A stretch of DNA of 64,000 nucleotides from Prosopocoilus inquinatus (lineage: Eukaryota > Arthropoda > Insecta > Coleoptera > Lucanidae), in the NCBI GenBank assembly GCA_036172665.1, contig CM069871.1:2542001-2606000 (forward strand), in the 5' to 3' direction. Positions 43,574-56,360 of the stretch are shown one piece after another; the first letter of the stretch is position 1, and each line of letters starts with the position of its first letter. The position numbers were made by a program, and so were the translations under genes. The notes beneath the pieces were generated by a model, which was not told where the DNA came from, searched no databases, and was given only the letters and a program-made list of their open reading frames with translations.

Positions 43574-46500
43574 ATGTCCAATAAGTTTGACGCGTAAGTT
43601 TTGTGGTTAACCGCTTTCACATTACTGCCACCACCACCATAATCACTTGAGCACTCACTGCCCTTTAACAGATTGAAACAGCACGCAGAAAGTTCTGACA
43701 GTGGCAGCGGCGAAGACGACTTAGGATCAAATATTACGGAGCTAGGCCCCGTGGAGTACCCTCCGGGAGAGCATCGACTCGAACACGCGTACTGTCTGTG
43801 GTTTTCGCAAAGGCCGAACATTCCGGCTAGGAGTTCGCAAGTACAGGGTTCACAGGGATACAGTCAGGCGTTGAGGCTAGTCGGGCAGATCGGGACGGTC
43901 GAACAATGGTGGGGTTTATATTGTCATATGATACGACTGTCGGATTTGCCCCCACATACAGATCTACATTTATTTAAGAAAGGTATACAGCCCATGTGGG
44001 AAGACATGGCGAATGCGAAGGGTGGCAAATGGGTAAGATTTGACGGCTTGTTTTCAATTTGCTTCGTAAAATTTAGTACACACAGCATGAGCTTACATTT
44101 GATGTTTTACTTTACAGTAGGTCTGTTCTATTTTGCAGAATTTCTAAATCGTGCACATTATATCTAAATTCATTTATTGTACTTGCACACTTGCATGGAT
44201 TTGAACGGTTCAGAACTTGACATTCGAATCTATTGTAACCATTTCTAACCCCTAGCATCCTCTTTAGAAGTTTTTAGTCTTTTAGACCAGAAACAGTTTA
44301 ACATAACTAGAAAAACGGCAAAATCAAGTGACACAATCAGAATCACTGTTGCCAATGTACTCATCATATAGTGATTTTACAGTTTACCTTTTACAGCTGG
44401 AGATTTAGAGAATTGTGTATCTGGGGATTACTGTCATCCCTGTCATTGGTTTTCCTCAATCACGTGATCACTTCACTTCCCCTACTGGCGTGGAGGCATT
44501 AGCTGAATATCCAAAAAGAATGTTCTAGTGTTTTCAACTTTTTATAGCGTTTTCCGCTGACGGCACCATTGTGAACTGAGTGTATCTCTATCTCGTTTTA
44601 TTACATAAAGCTGAACTGAGATGGAGATACACTCAGTGCGCACTGAGTGCAAGAAAGTGCGACCAGTGGAAAACGCTATTAGGGCAATTTTGAGGCGCAT
44701 GCGCGTGGTTTTTTGTCGATCACGTGATCGCTTCCCCTTAACCAAACCTCCTCAAAAAACATGTTCAAGTGTTTTCAACTTTTCTTGGGCAATATTAAGA
44801 CGCATGCGCGTTTCTCATCAACACAATCAGCTGTTTCTGTTAATTTAAACATACATACTTTGTGCGCCCTCCCTAATAGCCAATTCTCCAAATCTCCAAA
44901 GCAGGAAAAACAGCTTACCGTAACTAGAAATCAAATAAAGTGACAGATTCAAAATCAGTGTTGCCAATTTAATGATTTTCTGGTTAGATATGATCACTTT
45001 CTGTTAAAATTTCAGACAGATTTTAAAGAAGTCGCTTCTTGACTATAGTGTGACGTTATTGTATTTTAATTTTTCTTATTTTTTTTTTTTAATTTTCGTC
45101 TGATGGAGTTCGATTTGGTTGAGTTGACATCGGGCTTACTTTTGCTTAATTTTCTTGTTTTAATTTTGCATACTTTTTTGAAATCATTCTTTCTCTGAGT
45201 TACCGTCACTTAAGTTGGCTTCAGTTGGGTTGGATTGACTTGGCTTGTTAGTTCGATTCAGTTTGGTTAAGTTGGTTTGTCCTTGGGCTTAGTCTTGCCT
45301 TAATTTTTTTTTAATTTCAATTTTTTTCCCCCCAAGTTTCCTCCACTTAAACTTTAGTTGGGTTGGGTTGACCTTGAAGCTCTTTTCCTTCAAATTTACA
45401 TTCTTGGCAGTTTATTATCTTTTTCGGGAATGTTTCATAAATTCTTTTTTCTCAACTTTCTTTAGTTTTGATTTTTAATTTTTTAATTAAATCGTTTGGT
45501 GAAGTTCGGTTCGGGTGTGGTGACCTTGGCCTTGGTTTTACTTAATTTTTATTATTTTCTATTTTAGTATTTCATTTTTTTAATTATTCTTTCGCTGAGT
45601 TACCTCCACTTAGGATTTAGTTTAGGATTGGGTTGACCTTGAAGCTCTTTTTCTTCAAATACACATTGTAGTTTTTTTTTTTTTTAATATTTCATACATT
45701 CTTATTTCTCAACATTCTTTAGTTTTAATTTTTCTTTAAGTTTTTAATTAAATCGTTTGGTGGAGTTCGGTTGGTTTGGGGTTTACTTAATTTTTATTAT
45801 TTTTATTTTCGTTCTGATTTTTCATACTTTCTGAAATTATTATTTCCCTGGGTTGACCTTGAAGCTATCCCCCCTCCTTCAAATTTACATTTTGACAGTT
45901 TAATTTTTTTTTTTCGATTTCATAAATTCTTATTTCTCAACATTCTTTACTTTTAATTTTTCTTTAATTTATTTAATTAACCCGTTCGGTGGAATTCGGT
46001 TGGGTTGGGTTGACTTTGGACTTGCTTAATATAATAATAAAAATTAAAAAAATAATAAATTTTTTGTTTTAATTTTTCATACTTTAAAAAATTATTCTTT
46101 GCGTGGATCCTCTACTTAGGTTGGCTACAGTTGGGTTGGGTCTGCCTTGAAGCTTTTTCTTCTTCGAATTTACATTTTGGCAATAAATTCTTTTTTGAAT
46201 GTTTTTTTTTTAATTCTTATTTCTCATCTTTCTTTAATTTTAATTTTTCTTTATTTTTTATTTTGTTTTTCGTTTGGTGGAGTTCGATCGGGTTGGGCTC
46301 AGTTTTACTTAATTTTTATTTTCTGTTTTAATTTTTCACACTTTTTAAAAATTATTCTTTCTCTAGGTTGGCTTTAGTTGGGTTCAGTTGGCCTTGAAAC
46401 TCCCCCCACCCCCCCCCCCCACCCCCGCCCCGCAAACTCTAACAGCGATATTTTTTAATTCTTTTTTAAAATTTAAAATTTTTCAACATTCTTTTGTTTT

Positions 46501-49185
46501 AATTGTTGGTTTTACTCGGTCGCTTAGTGGAGTTTGGCTTCAATTGGTTGAGTTGGCCTTGAACCCCCCCCCCCTCCCACAAACTTATATTTTGACAATG
46601 ATTTTTTTTTAACTTTATGAATTTTTATTTCTCAACATTCTCTTGTTTTAATTGTTGGTTTTATTCGATCGTTTAGTGGAGTGCGATTGGGTTGACTTGA
46701 CCTTGAACTTAAGTTTGATTAATTTTAGTTTTTTTTTTTTTCATTTTAACTTAAAGACAAAAAATAATTTTTCCTCTTGCTTGTTCGCGTTTGAGTTAAA
46801 TTCGGTTGGTTTGGATTGACCTTGGACTTGACTTTGATTGATTTTATTTAATTAGAAATGAAACTAAAACAAAATAAAACAATAACGGGAGAATAAAATA
46901 ATTATGATCATAAATTAAATAAAGAAATAAATAATAATAACAATTAGAGAATAAAAGTAAGAAAATTTCAAAGGATAAAAATAAAATAAATAAATAAAAT
47001 AAAAAAAATAAAAAAAAATAAACGTCTCTATTTTACAACAGTTTAATAACATGTCGCATTATGTTGCTCCGCTCAGCGCCATCTCATCAGATTGGCCTGC
47101 ATTATTTGCTCTTATTATCCTATCGAACCTTTAATATCCGTCAAAGTTACATTTTTACCAGGATAAAGAATTCTGGCCACTTGTTCCCCGAACAGCACGA
47201 AAATTTAGTACTCGGACTGTAATAGCCCCGCCCACAAAAATCTGCCGAATGAGAACGCTTGCATTGCGTTCCTTCCCCTCCCATTTAATAATAGTTTGAT
47301 GCATCGGAGCCGCAGAAAGCTGGCAGGAATAAATACATCATAAAAAACGTTCAACACTAAGTGGCCTGAATTCTTTTCCCTGATCATTACATTAGTAACG
47401 AACACGGTTCGGACACAGAAGGGTGATGAGAAGGCGCCGAGTGGAGAATCTAACTGGAAAAAAAAAACGATTATGGTTAAAACCTTACATAACAAATCCT
47501 ATTTGTCGAATACTTCCAATACAGAATCCTTTATTCTATGTAGTCGTATGTAGTTAGGCTTATGTTCACTTAGAATGTACCAGTACGTTCAATAAAAATG
47601 ATACTCCACTGCATGCGAACTGCACCCTGCCGATCATTAGGCGGAATTGGATTTTAACAAAGAAAATATTTTTGAGATGTTCGGTGTAGGCAACCGACCA
47701 GCGACTGTGTTGATTGGGTTGCCTACACTAGGATTTCTTGTTTTTTGATTTTTTTTAACAAACAGGCGTGTTGTTAAAATGAATTGGTTATGATTATTAA
47801 AAGTAATTCGCATTTTTTTCCACTTTACACGTAATAATAAAAAAATTAATAGATTATTCTTTTTTGTACATCTATTATTTGTGTTCTGACGTAAGAAAAA
47901 AATGTTTTTAAACGTGCAGAAATTAGGAAAGTTGCATAATCGCAGTCAATGGTGCAAGTTTTTTTGATTAAAAGTCGGCAAAATCCCCTGAAAAAGTCAT
48001 TCAAAGAAAATAAATATGAAGTCATCGTATTTGGTGAACGAAAATGAAATCTTTGTTTGTGTTACAGGTAATAAGATTAAGGAAAGGTCTAGCGGGTAGA
48101 GCATGGGAAAATCTATGCATGGCAATGTTAGGTGAACAATTTATGGTACGTATTGAATTGCGAATTATATTGTTACGGTAAAGCCACGGCTCTTCACCGA
48201 ACGTTACGGTTATCTTTTTGCGGTAGCCGTAATAAGCAACAGAGTCAAAATAAGGAATACATTTTATTAAGTTAATACACAAATAATTTGGTACTTACAT
48301 GGTCTTGTAGAGGAAGTGACTTACACAACACACGTACTGATTTAATATTAATAATTAATTCCTTGCTTTACTATCGGTTTGGTTTTATACATCATATACA
48401 AACTCCTGAGCCCCGCAGAGTATTTTTATATTGTAGACACCGGATTTTTCCAGAGCTTTCGGTACTGAAGGTTTGTTTTACCGTTTCGGGCGTGATGTTG
48501 GCGGCGACTCAGCAAAAGCTCGCCGCGGGGTGCACTCGGTTATATGCAGCATCTTCTTTATTTAATCTAGCGATGAATCACATATGGGAATTTTCATACA
48601 ACCCGTTACAATATCTTTAATATTTTAAGTTCAATTTGTTTTTATTTGAATTTCGCAATCTTACCGTCAAATTGCAGGTTGGAAATGAAATATGTGGAGT
48701 AGTTGTCTCGATACGATATCAAGAAGATTTAATAAGCATCTGGAACAGGACGGCATCGGACCAAGCGACGACAGCACGAATACGAGATGCTTTAAAACGA
48801 TTACTTAATTTACCTGCCAACACCACCATGGAGTACAAAACACACAATGACAGTCTCAAGTACGTAAACGCCAGCCAACGCCAAAAGGAAGTTTCATTCA
48901 CATTACACCTCCGCACTTTATTTTTTTTTTTCTTCGTCTGTCTTCTCTCTTTTTAATTGTAGGTCCATGCTAAAAACTGCCTTCCAAAGTGACTTAGACC
49001 TTGATATCTTTCCTGTAGGTAGTCCCAATCCCATTTCTGTTTAACACAAGAGTATGTTTTAAAAAAAAATTCCTCGGTGTTCGTATTAATGCTAAAAACT
49101 CGGTTTTCTTTTTCAGGGCGTGGAAAACAATTCCGAATTCCCTGAAGAGTTGATCGTGGAAGCTCAACTATTGACAACTCAATAG
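43574..49185 (+). CDS. eIF4EHP: 4EHP / eIF4E2 cap-binding translational repressor
   Basis: Six exons with consistent phases: 43574-43593, 43672-44032, 48068-48145, 48678-48859, 48963-49014 and 49117-49185 (TAG). Donors are GTAAGT, GTAAGA, GTACGT, GTACGT and GTAGGT. The product is 253 residues (human 245, fly 223). The start MSNKFDA matches the family's MNNKFDA-type start. Class II signatures: Tyr70 in GSQGYSQ where eIF4E1 has a cap-stacking Trp; Trp87 in TVEQWWGLY (dorsal partner-binding site); Trp116-Glu117 in GIQPMWED (cap stacking and base recognition); RLRKGLAGRAWEN; GEQFM; and Trp175 in ISIWNRTASDQATTARI. It should bind the m7G cap without eIF4G and repress translation with partners such as GIGYF. 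Intron 2 (4035 bp) is filled with T-rich repeats and a MITE; the others are 78-532 bp. Possible poly(A) signals: ATTAAA 49195, AATAAA 49270. Confidence 0.95.
44544..44679. mobile_element. MITE with ATAGCGTTTTCC ends, full copy in 4EHP intron 2
   Basis: Ends ATAGCGTTTTCCGCTGACG and GACCAGTGGAAAACGCTAT; 136 bp, with an internal palindrome CTGAGTGTATCTC...GAGATACACTCAG. Same family as 42332-42440. Flanked by T-rich sequence and TA dinucleotides, in keeping with a Tc1/mariner-like TA target (inference). Confidence 0.82.
45070..46850. repeat. T-rich GGTTGACCTTGAAGCT repeats in 4EHP intron 2
   Basis: Degenerate ~220-280-bp units marked by (G)GTTGACCTTGAAGC at about 45366, 45629, 45848, 46139 and 46387. 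Each is followed by TTCAAATTTACATT, a CATAAATTCTTATTTCTCAAC block, TAATTAAATCGTTTGGTGGAGTTCGG and GGTTGGGTTG. Two poly-C tracts (46404-46435 and 46564-46577) have expanded inside them. 46850-47040 is A-rich. Confidence 0.85.
47040..48060. other. 4EHP intron 2, distal part
   Basis: No exon recognised between the repeats and exon 3. 47687-47726 holds a hairpin, TAGGCAACC...GGTTGCCTA, of the family also seen at 35.8-36.4 and 63.2-64 kb. Confidence 0.5.
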
Positions 49186-49189
49186 ATAA

Positions 49190-49900
49190 TTTACATTAAA
49201 GCCATTGTTATAATATATTGATTGTACTTTAATTATATTTTGCCAAATTATCTACTTTGTTGTGTCAATAATAAAAAAAAATGCTGCTCATTGAATTTTT
49301 TTTTCTTTTTCTTCTTTTCATGTGTAAGGCGCTCATGTGGCACTATTCAGGATTTTATATAAAATTATACCCGAAATCCAGAAAGTTGCATTTCACAGGT
49401 GCGGTTATTGGCGCGGGTTTGTCGTGTATTGACCGATGCGACGTCGACGTTTGCTTGCCTTGCATATCAAGTCCCTCAGGTCAAGGAACGTACGCAAACG
49501 AGCGCGTCACAGAGGGAATTCCATAGGGGAATTCCGTGTCATTAAATCTTGCCTGCGCTGCATCGACCGGCGGATTTTATTTTTATTAAAAAGCAATTAA
49601 CGCACTCGCTTTTTAACTGTGTTTTCGCGAGACGCTGACTTTTTGATATTCCTGTCCGTTGACCTAAACTTTAAAGAAAACGCACTTTGCGACATCCGGC
49701 ACGGGAGGCATAACAGGGGAAGTTGGTGTTCTTAGAATCGCTTGTTTAATAATTTTTCCTTTATTTTACAACTATTACTTTTTAAATTTATTAACGATTT
49801 CTTTTAATTTTCTTTTTAAGGTCGTCTCACTTGTTCAACAATTTAACAATGGCCCTCCGTTTAAGTGTCGACAGGAAAATTTTTTTTAGTTTAATTTGTG
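49190..49900. other. 3' flank of 4EHP
   Basis: An 81-codon plus-strand frame at 49281-49526 includes a more complex stretch (VIGAGLSCIDRCDVDVCLPC) after an acceptor-like TTGCATTTCACAG at 49387-49399. There is no partner exon or family, so I do not call a gene. The rest is intergenic. Confidence 0.4.
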
Positions 49901-51760
49901 TTTGGATTTTCTCAGAACGTCCGCTTTTGTGAAACGGGCGGTGGAAGTCGAAGGTCTCCAACAAAAAAAAATGTTTTTTTTATCGATTTTCCTTGATTTT
50001 TTAACTTATCAATAACCCTCGCTCTTTGCTAGATACTTTTTTTTTTACTTTCACTTGTTTTTCGGCACTCTCGGATGTAATTCTGTTATTTATCAGCAAT
50101 TTAGATTCCTCCTTTTTTACTTTACACTAGTTTCATTTGTTTTTCGGGACTCTCCCTTGTGTAATTCTGCAAAAGATTTTTTATTTTCTTTTATCATTCA
50201 GATTTCTGTTGTTTATTTCCGTCGATTTTTCTGCGTTCTTCATTTAAGAGATAGAAATCACGTATTTAACGATCGTCAAGGCTCAGTTGTTTGTTAAAGC
50301 CTTCTTTTTTACTTTTGTTTGTTTTTCGGTTGCGTCGTGACTCGTGACGTAGTTATTTGAAGGCGATTTTGTTTTGTTTCCAAGAGCCAATTCAAGCAAA
50401 TCCAAGAGCCCCATGTTGGGCGCCAATTTGATTTTTTTTCTTTATTAATTAATTATTTTCGATCTCCTCATGACGATTTGTTGTTAGGAATTTTTGAATT
50501 TTGTTTTTTTTTTAGAAAATGCAAACGTCATATTCTCAAGAGCCCCATGTTGGGCGCCAATTTGATTTTTTTTCTTTATTAATTAATTATTTTCGATCTC
50601 CTCATGACGATTTGTTGTTAGGGATTTTTGAATTTGGTTTTTTTTTTTTTAGAAAATGCAAACGTCAAGCTTCTCAGGAATCTCTTGTTTGCCTTTTGCA
50701 AATTCAAGCTTTCGCATTTTCTTTTTCCTTTAATTTGAAAAACAATAGACGTCTCAAGGTTATGTGGTATTCTTGTCTATTTTATTAAAATTGTTTTTTT
50801 TTTCTTGCGTTTGTTTTTCACGATCGGCAATTAACCTTGGAGACGCGACGAGCTTCTCGGGTCAATTGTTTTTAACGACGCCTTTTTTTAAAACTTTCAT
50901 TTGTTTTTGGAGTTGCTCAGGATTTAGGTGTTTGTCAACGATTTTCTTTTTTTTTTTGTTGAAGACGAAAGAATTTGCTGTTTCTCAACAATCTATTGCT
51001 TGTCGCTTGTTTAATTATTGAACTTATTTTTGATTTTCTTTAAAGATTTTGCCTTGTTTATGTTTTTCAGTTCGGCAATTAATATTATTTCCTTGCATCC
51101 AAGAGCCCCACGTTGGGCGCCAATTTGAGTTTTTCTTCTTAGTTAATTATTTTCTGTCTCATGTCAACGATTTTCTTTTGTTTTGAAGACGAAAGAATTT
51201 GCTGTTTCTCAACAATCTATTGCTTGTTGCTTGCTTAATTATTGATCTTATTTTTGATTTTCTTTAAAGATTTTTTCTTGTTTTTGTTTTTCTGGTCGGC
51301 AATAAATATTATTTTCTTGCATCCAACCGCTCCACGTTGGGCGCCAATTTGAGTTTTCTTCCTAATTAATTATTTTCTATCTCATGTCAACGACTTTCTT
51401 TTGTTTTGGGGACGACAGTTTCTCAACAATCTATTGCTTGTTGCTTGCTTGATTATCTTATTTTTGATTTTCTTTAAAGATTTTTTCTTGTTTTTGATTT
51501 TTCAGGTCGGCAATTAGAATTATTTTCTTGCAACAGCCCCACGTTGGGCGCCAATTTGAATTTTCTTCTTAATTAATTATTTTCTATCTCCTTATGACAT
51601 GTTGGGGATTTTTTAATTTTGTTTTTAAGAAAAAACTTCGTCAATCTCTTGTTTGCTTTGTTTTCCTTTATTATTATTACTGAGAAGCTTCCGCATTTTT
51701 TTTTCCTTTAATTGGAAAACAATAGACGGCACAAGGTTATAGGTGGCGCTCCCGCCTATT
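49900..51760 (-). mobile_element. Decayed LTR-retrotransposon leader with five tRNA-Lys primer sites
   Basis: The plus-strand string CCCCACGTTGGGCGCCA or close variants occurs at 50406-50425, 50540-50559, 51103-51122, 51327-51346 and 51534-51553, each followed by ATTTGA. On the minus strand each reads TCAAAT-TGGCGCCCAACGTGGGG, that is, an LTR-like CA end, a short spacer, and a primer-binding site complementary to the 3' end of tRNA-Lys. Flanking TTTCTTTATTAATTAATTAT and GTTTCTCAACAATCTATTGC words repeat with each site (spacing 134-560 bp). No gag or pol frame is visible. Confidence 0.65.
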
Positions 51761-54089
51761 TTATTTAAACGAATTTTTCTTGCTTTGGTTTTTCACGGTC
51801 GCAAATTAACATTTTTTTTTGCTTACATTTGTTTGTTCTTTTCAAAATGTAAGTCTTCTCTTGTTTTTAACATTCGATTTCTGATTATGTGTACAATTAT
51901 TAAACAAAATATTTTTTATACGTTTTTTTTTTTTTTTTAATTTTGTTACGGTTTGAAAAACCGCGTTCTGAGTCATCCCTTGCATTCGACGAATTTCATG
52001 TCGCAATTATTTTTAATGCGTCGTAGCGCAGTTGCACATTTTATAACGCTAATTACTTCCCACGTTTTGGATCTTTTTTGTGTTGCAATTCGTAGACTTT
52101 AGACGTTTTTTTTATACATCTCAATACACTCCCGCAATAAATCCTTTTTCGAGTTCGCAATTATTGCAATAAAAATTATAATGACGTAATACATTATAAT
52201 TTTCACTGCAATATCGATCGTAGCGCAGATGTGAATTTTATAACGCTAATTATTTACCTCGTCTTGGATCTACTTGTATTTTGTGTTGAAGTTCGTAAAC
52301 TGTTTTTACACCCCTCAGGACACTCCCGTGATAAATTCTTTCACGAGTTCGCCATTTCCGTTTAAGATTAGATGGCGCTCGACTATTTTTTTTCCCGCAT
52401 TTAAGTAAGCCCTCACGCCCGTCACGAGTGAGCTATAAATTAATTTCCTCGGCACAATCCTCTCACGACTCAGGTGGTTATGCGACAACTTACTTTTTTT
52501 TATGTAATTAAGTGACCAGAAAACTTTTTTAATTTGTATAATATTTATTTTAAAATAGAGTATAATGTCCCATTCATACAAGCTTACAAAAATATATTAA
52601 CACACTTACTCCTTTTTTGTCATTTAAATATTTTTTATAATACAATATACATTTTAGCAGCATTAACTGTAACAACTGTATTACGAATGCGCGGACTTAG
52701 ATTGCGGGAGGGGGAAAGAAACAGCTCGTAAATAATAATAAATATTAAAATGAAAAATATATATGTATATCACATGCGGAGGAGAGCCTTTATGTATTAT
52801 TAAGAACGTAATAATGAACACTCTGTGGGGGCAAAATAGTGTAGTATTGTGTGTGTGTGGACCACCCCTCCCCCCCGCAGTCTAAATCGTGTGTAGTGAA
52901 CAATTATATGCTGGTTCGAAATAAATATTACAGAAAACAAAAGGAATATCATACAGGTATCAAAAACACAACAATAAAGTCTACGCGGACTACGCAACGA
53001 CAGTAGCCTCTTAGACTTAGGTACAACTTTTTTTTTTTTTTTAAACAAATTTATATACACCCTAACAGCAAACACACAACACATATTCAAAAAAAAAGGT
53101 TTCTTCTTTTTTTTTTCTACAAAAAAAAAAAAAAACAAAAAAGAAATAGTAAAACGCAACTCCGATTTTCGTTCGTGAACGAACGTCCAAAAGTTTCTTT
53201 CTTTTATTTTTATTTTATTTTTTTTTCAAAGCGCAACTCTCAGAGGTTCGTTGTTGGTTGGTATACATACAAAAACCAAGAACAAAAACGAAAAAAAAAA
53301 AAAAAAAGAAAAAACGATGCCCTGAGACACAAAAACAGAACAAGCCTAAAATTAAAACAATACTAAGATTAAATCGATTACATTAATGAGGTAGTTTCAC
53401 ACCACAAAGCGTGGTTAAGTATTTGAACATCAGGATTATTTTAATTACACTGTATTTGGTACAGTTCTGTTCTATTATTATTCTTATTATTATTATTATT
53501 ATAGTTATATCAAATTGTAAACTGCTACAAAGCTGCTGTAAAAGTTTTTCTTTTTTGCTATTATAATTATTACCATTATAAATAGTGATTAGCTCGTATG
53601 AAGTAAAGAAAAAGTAATAAATACATAATATGTAGGGGGGAGGGGGGGGGGGCACTTGTACATTTGCAAATTTTTATTCAACAGAACTAAACAAAGTCAT
53701 CCCTTTTGATTATTTCATTTTTTTTAATTACCAAACGCAGGTAGCGAACGAATGACGTTCTTTTGACGTCATTTAAAGGTGATGTTGAATCGTAAAGATC
53801 GAATCGTTTGGCCACATCGTCACCAATTAATGACGTTTCTAATACGTACTGTTACAACGTGAATATGACAGGTCTTTGCTAACGTCTTTTCGCCGTCATT
53901 TCTAGGTGATAAAACACTTATCATTAATAAGTCAATATTTTGTTTAAATTATTAACTGGGATTTACAGGTTTGTTCGAACCTCGAACCATAGCATTTGAA
54001 CGGTTTGGAATGGCTCGAACCAATCGTTCAGATATTTTATGTTAAACGTTCGTATCATAAAATAACTGAATGATTACTATGAACCATCC
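51760..54089. other. Non-coding stretch with a two-copy repeat
   Basis: 52010-52200 and 52200-52390 are related: TCGTAGCGCAG, TTTTATAACGCTAATTA, TGGATCT, TTCGTAGACT or TTCGTAAACT, CACTCCCG.(A/G)ATAAAT. An 88-codon minus-strand frame covers the second copy but has no support. 52400-54090 is AT-rich with poly-A, poly-T and poly-G tracts (53639-53652) and reads like untranslated or intergenic DNA. Confidence 0.5.
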
Positions 54090-54839
54090 CAGCTAGCACA
54101 GTGACGTCGGAATTACGTCATTCTTAGGTTATTTTACGTCATTGACGTCGTATGTCCCAAAAGTGACGTCAATATGACGAGTCATACGACACGATTAATG
54201 ACGTCGCAAAAGTGACGTCATTATCACGTCAATATAAAGTGATAAAACGTTTATTTTTGAAAATTATCAGTTTAAAAAAACATTTTCGGGACTAAACCAG
54301 AAGTGTAAATAAATACTTTGAATATTTCTGAAGCCAATTATACCAAAATTAATATTAGAATTGTTAAATTAAGGCAAATAATAACTAGTTGTGAATGTAA
54401 ACACAAGATGGCGCAATTTTAGCGCTTGGTAACTAATGCAGTGTGTATGAATACTTAAACCTTACAAAAAAAAATTTGAAACGAACAACGAGATCATCTC
54501 AATTCTCAGCGGTCTAGTTCTGCTAGTTATTAGAAAGAAATAGCTTTTATGTGAAAAAGTTGACGTGATTAAGACGTCACCCAGACGTCTTTTGGATGTT
54601 AAAATGATGACATATTAGTAACGAAAATATCATATCACTGAGATACGTCAAAAGGGCGTTATAATGACGTCAAAAGGGTATTATGATCACGTCAAAAGGG
54701 CGAACTAATGACGTCATTATAATACCCTTTTGACGTCATTATAACGCCCTTTTGACGTCATTATAACGCCCTTTTGACGTCATTATAACGCCCTTTTGAC
54801 GTCATTATAACGCCATTTTCACGTCATTCTGCTAGCTGG
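54090..54839. mobile_element. CCAGCTAGCA-bounded element rich in TGACGTCA
   Basis: Terminal inverted repeats CCAGCTAGCA (54090) and TGCTAGCTGG (ends 54839), 750 bp. Both ends run into ACGTCA-rich sequence. The right part, 54707-54820, is a 22-bp tandem repeat TTTTGACGTCATTATAACGC plus CC, about five units. The interior has no long frame. Confidence 0.6.
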
Positions 54840-54879
54840 CATTGTGTACTGTTCAAATGCCCCCCAAGCAGCAAGCAGC

Positions 54880-56360
54880 CGTTTTTTCCACGTTATTATT
54901 TGGTCAGAATTGGTCAGGGACGTCGAATGACCAGTTTGCAACGTCATTTTTTCGTTTTGTTTAAAATTCGACGTTTGTAAATCACGTGAATGGAACGTTA
55001 ACATCACGTTTATAATGTTAACACATCATAAACATTATTGTCTGAATTTATTAATTAATTTAAATTAAAATACGATTTAATTTCTTGGTTATTTATGCGT
55101 CATGGGTAAAATATAATTAAAAATGACGTCAGAAATACACGATTATTTGACGTCGCGCCGGGCTGTGACATTTGCCCGTCATTTTTACGTCATTAATACG
55201 TTGTTGAATGACATTGGTCATTCGACGTATACGATGACCAATTTTTGACGTGAAAAAGACGAAGTGCTTGATTCGAGTGCTGTGGTTAAAATAAACTTTT
55301 AAAAAACGTTATCGACCGACGTTCGAAAAACGTTTATGAAACGAATTTAAATGACGACAAGGAAACGTCATCGACCAATGTTTACGAAACGTCATTTAAT
55401 GACGTTTCATAATTTATGAAACGTCATTGAATGACATGACATTAAGAAAACGACATCAACCAACGTTTATGAAACGTTTTTTTAAGTGACGTCACTTTAC
55501 CTGCGAATTTATACACGTCAGGCAAACGTTATTTTCACGTCGTTTTTTAAACGTCATTAAGGTGATGACTGTAGCTGAAAGTGACATGATAAATACGTCG
55601 ACCAATGTTTACGAAACGTCATGAAATGACATGACATTAAGAAAACGACATCAACCAACGTTTATGAAACGTCTTTTTAAGTGACGTCATTTTACCTGCG
55701 AATTATACACGTCAGGCGAACGTTATTTTCACGTCGTTTTTTAAACGTCATTAAGGTGATGACTGTAGCTGAAAGTGACGTGATAAATACGTCGACCAAT
55801 GTTTACGAAACGTCATTAAATGACATGACATTAAGAAAACGACATCAACCAAGGTTTATGAAACGTCTTTTTAAGTGACGTCATTTTATCTGCGAATTTA
55901 TACACGTCAGGCAAACGTTATTTTCACGTCGTTTTTTAAACGTCATTAAGGTGACGACTGTAGCTGAAAATGACGTGATAAATACGTCGACCAATTTTTA
56001 CGAAACGTCATTAAATGACATGACATTAAGAAAACGACATCAACCAAGGTTTATGAAACGTTTTTTTAAGTGACGTCATTTTACATGCGAATTTATACAC
56101 GTTAGGCAAACGTTATTTTCACGTCTTTTTTTAAACGTCATTAAGGTGATGACTGTAGCTGAAAGTGACGTGATAAATACGTCGACCAATGTTTACGAAA
56201 CGTCATTAAATGACATGACATTAAGAAAACGACATCAACCAACGTTTGCGAAACGTCTTTTTAAGTGACGTCATTTTACCTGCGAATTTATACACGTCAG
56301 GCAAACGTTATTTTCACGTCGTTTTTTAAACGTCATTAAGGTGATGACTATACCCCTAAA
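54880..56360. repeat. ACGTCAT-rich block with a 195-bp satellite
   Basis: GATGACTGTAGCTGAAA or a variant starts units at 55564, 55758, 55953, 56148 and 56343 (spacing 194-195 bp). Each unit contains GACCAATGTTTACGAAACGTC, AAATGACATGACATTAAG, CGACATCAACCAA, TTTTTAAGTGACGTCATTTT and TATACACGTCAGGCAAACG. The left part, 54880-55480, is the same vocabulary without clear periodicity. Confidence 0.93.

Noticed and set aside
49281..49526. 81-codon plus-strand frame after 4EHP
   Set aside because: Begins in poly-T sequence, has no partner exon and no recognisable domain; an acceptor-like site alone is not enough.
50406..51553. tRNA-Lys genes
   Set aside because: Only the 3' T-arm/acceptor end with CCA is present at each site; no anticodon arm precedes it. 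A primer-binding site on the other strand explains it better.
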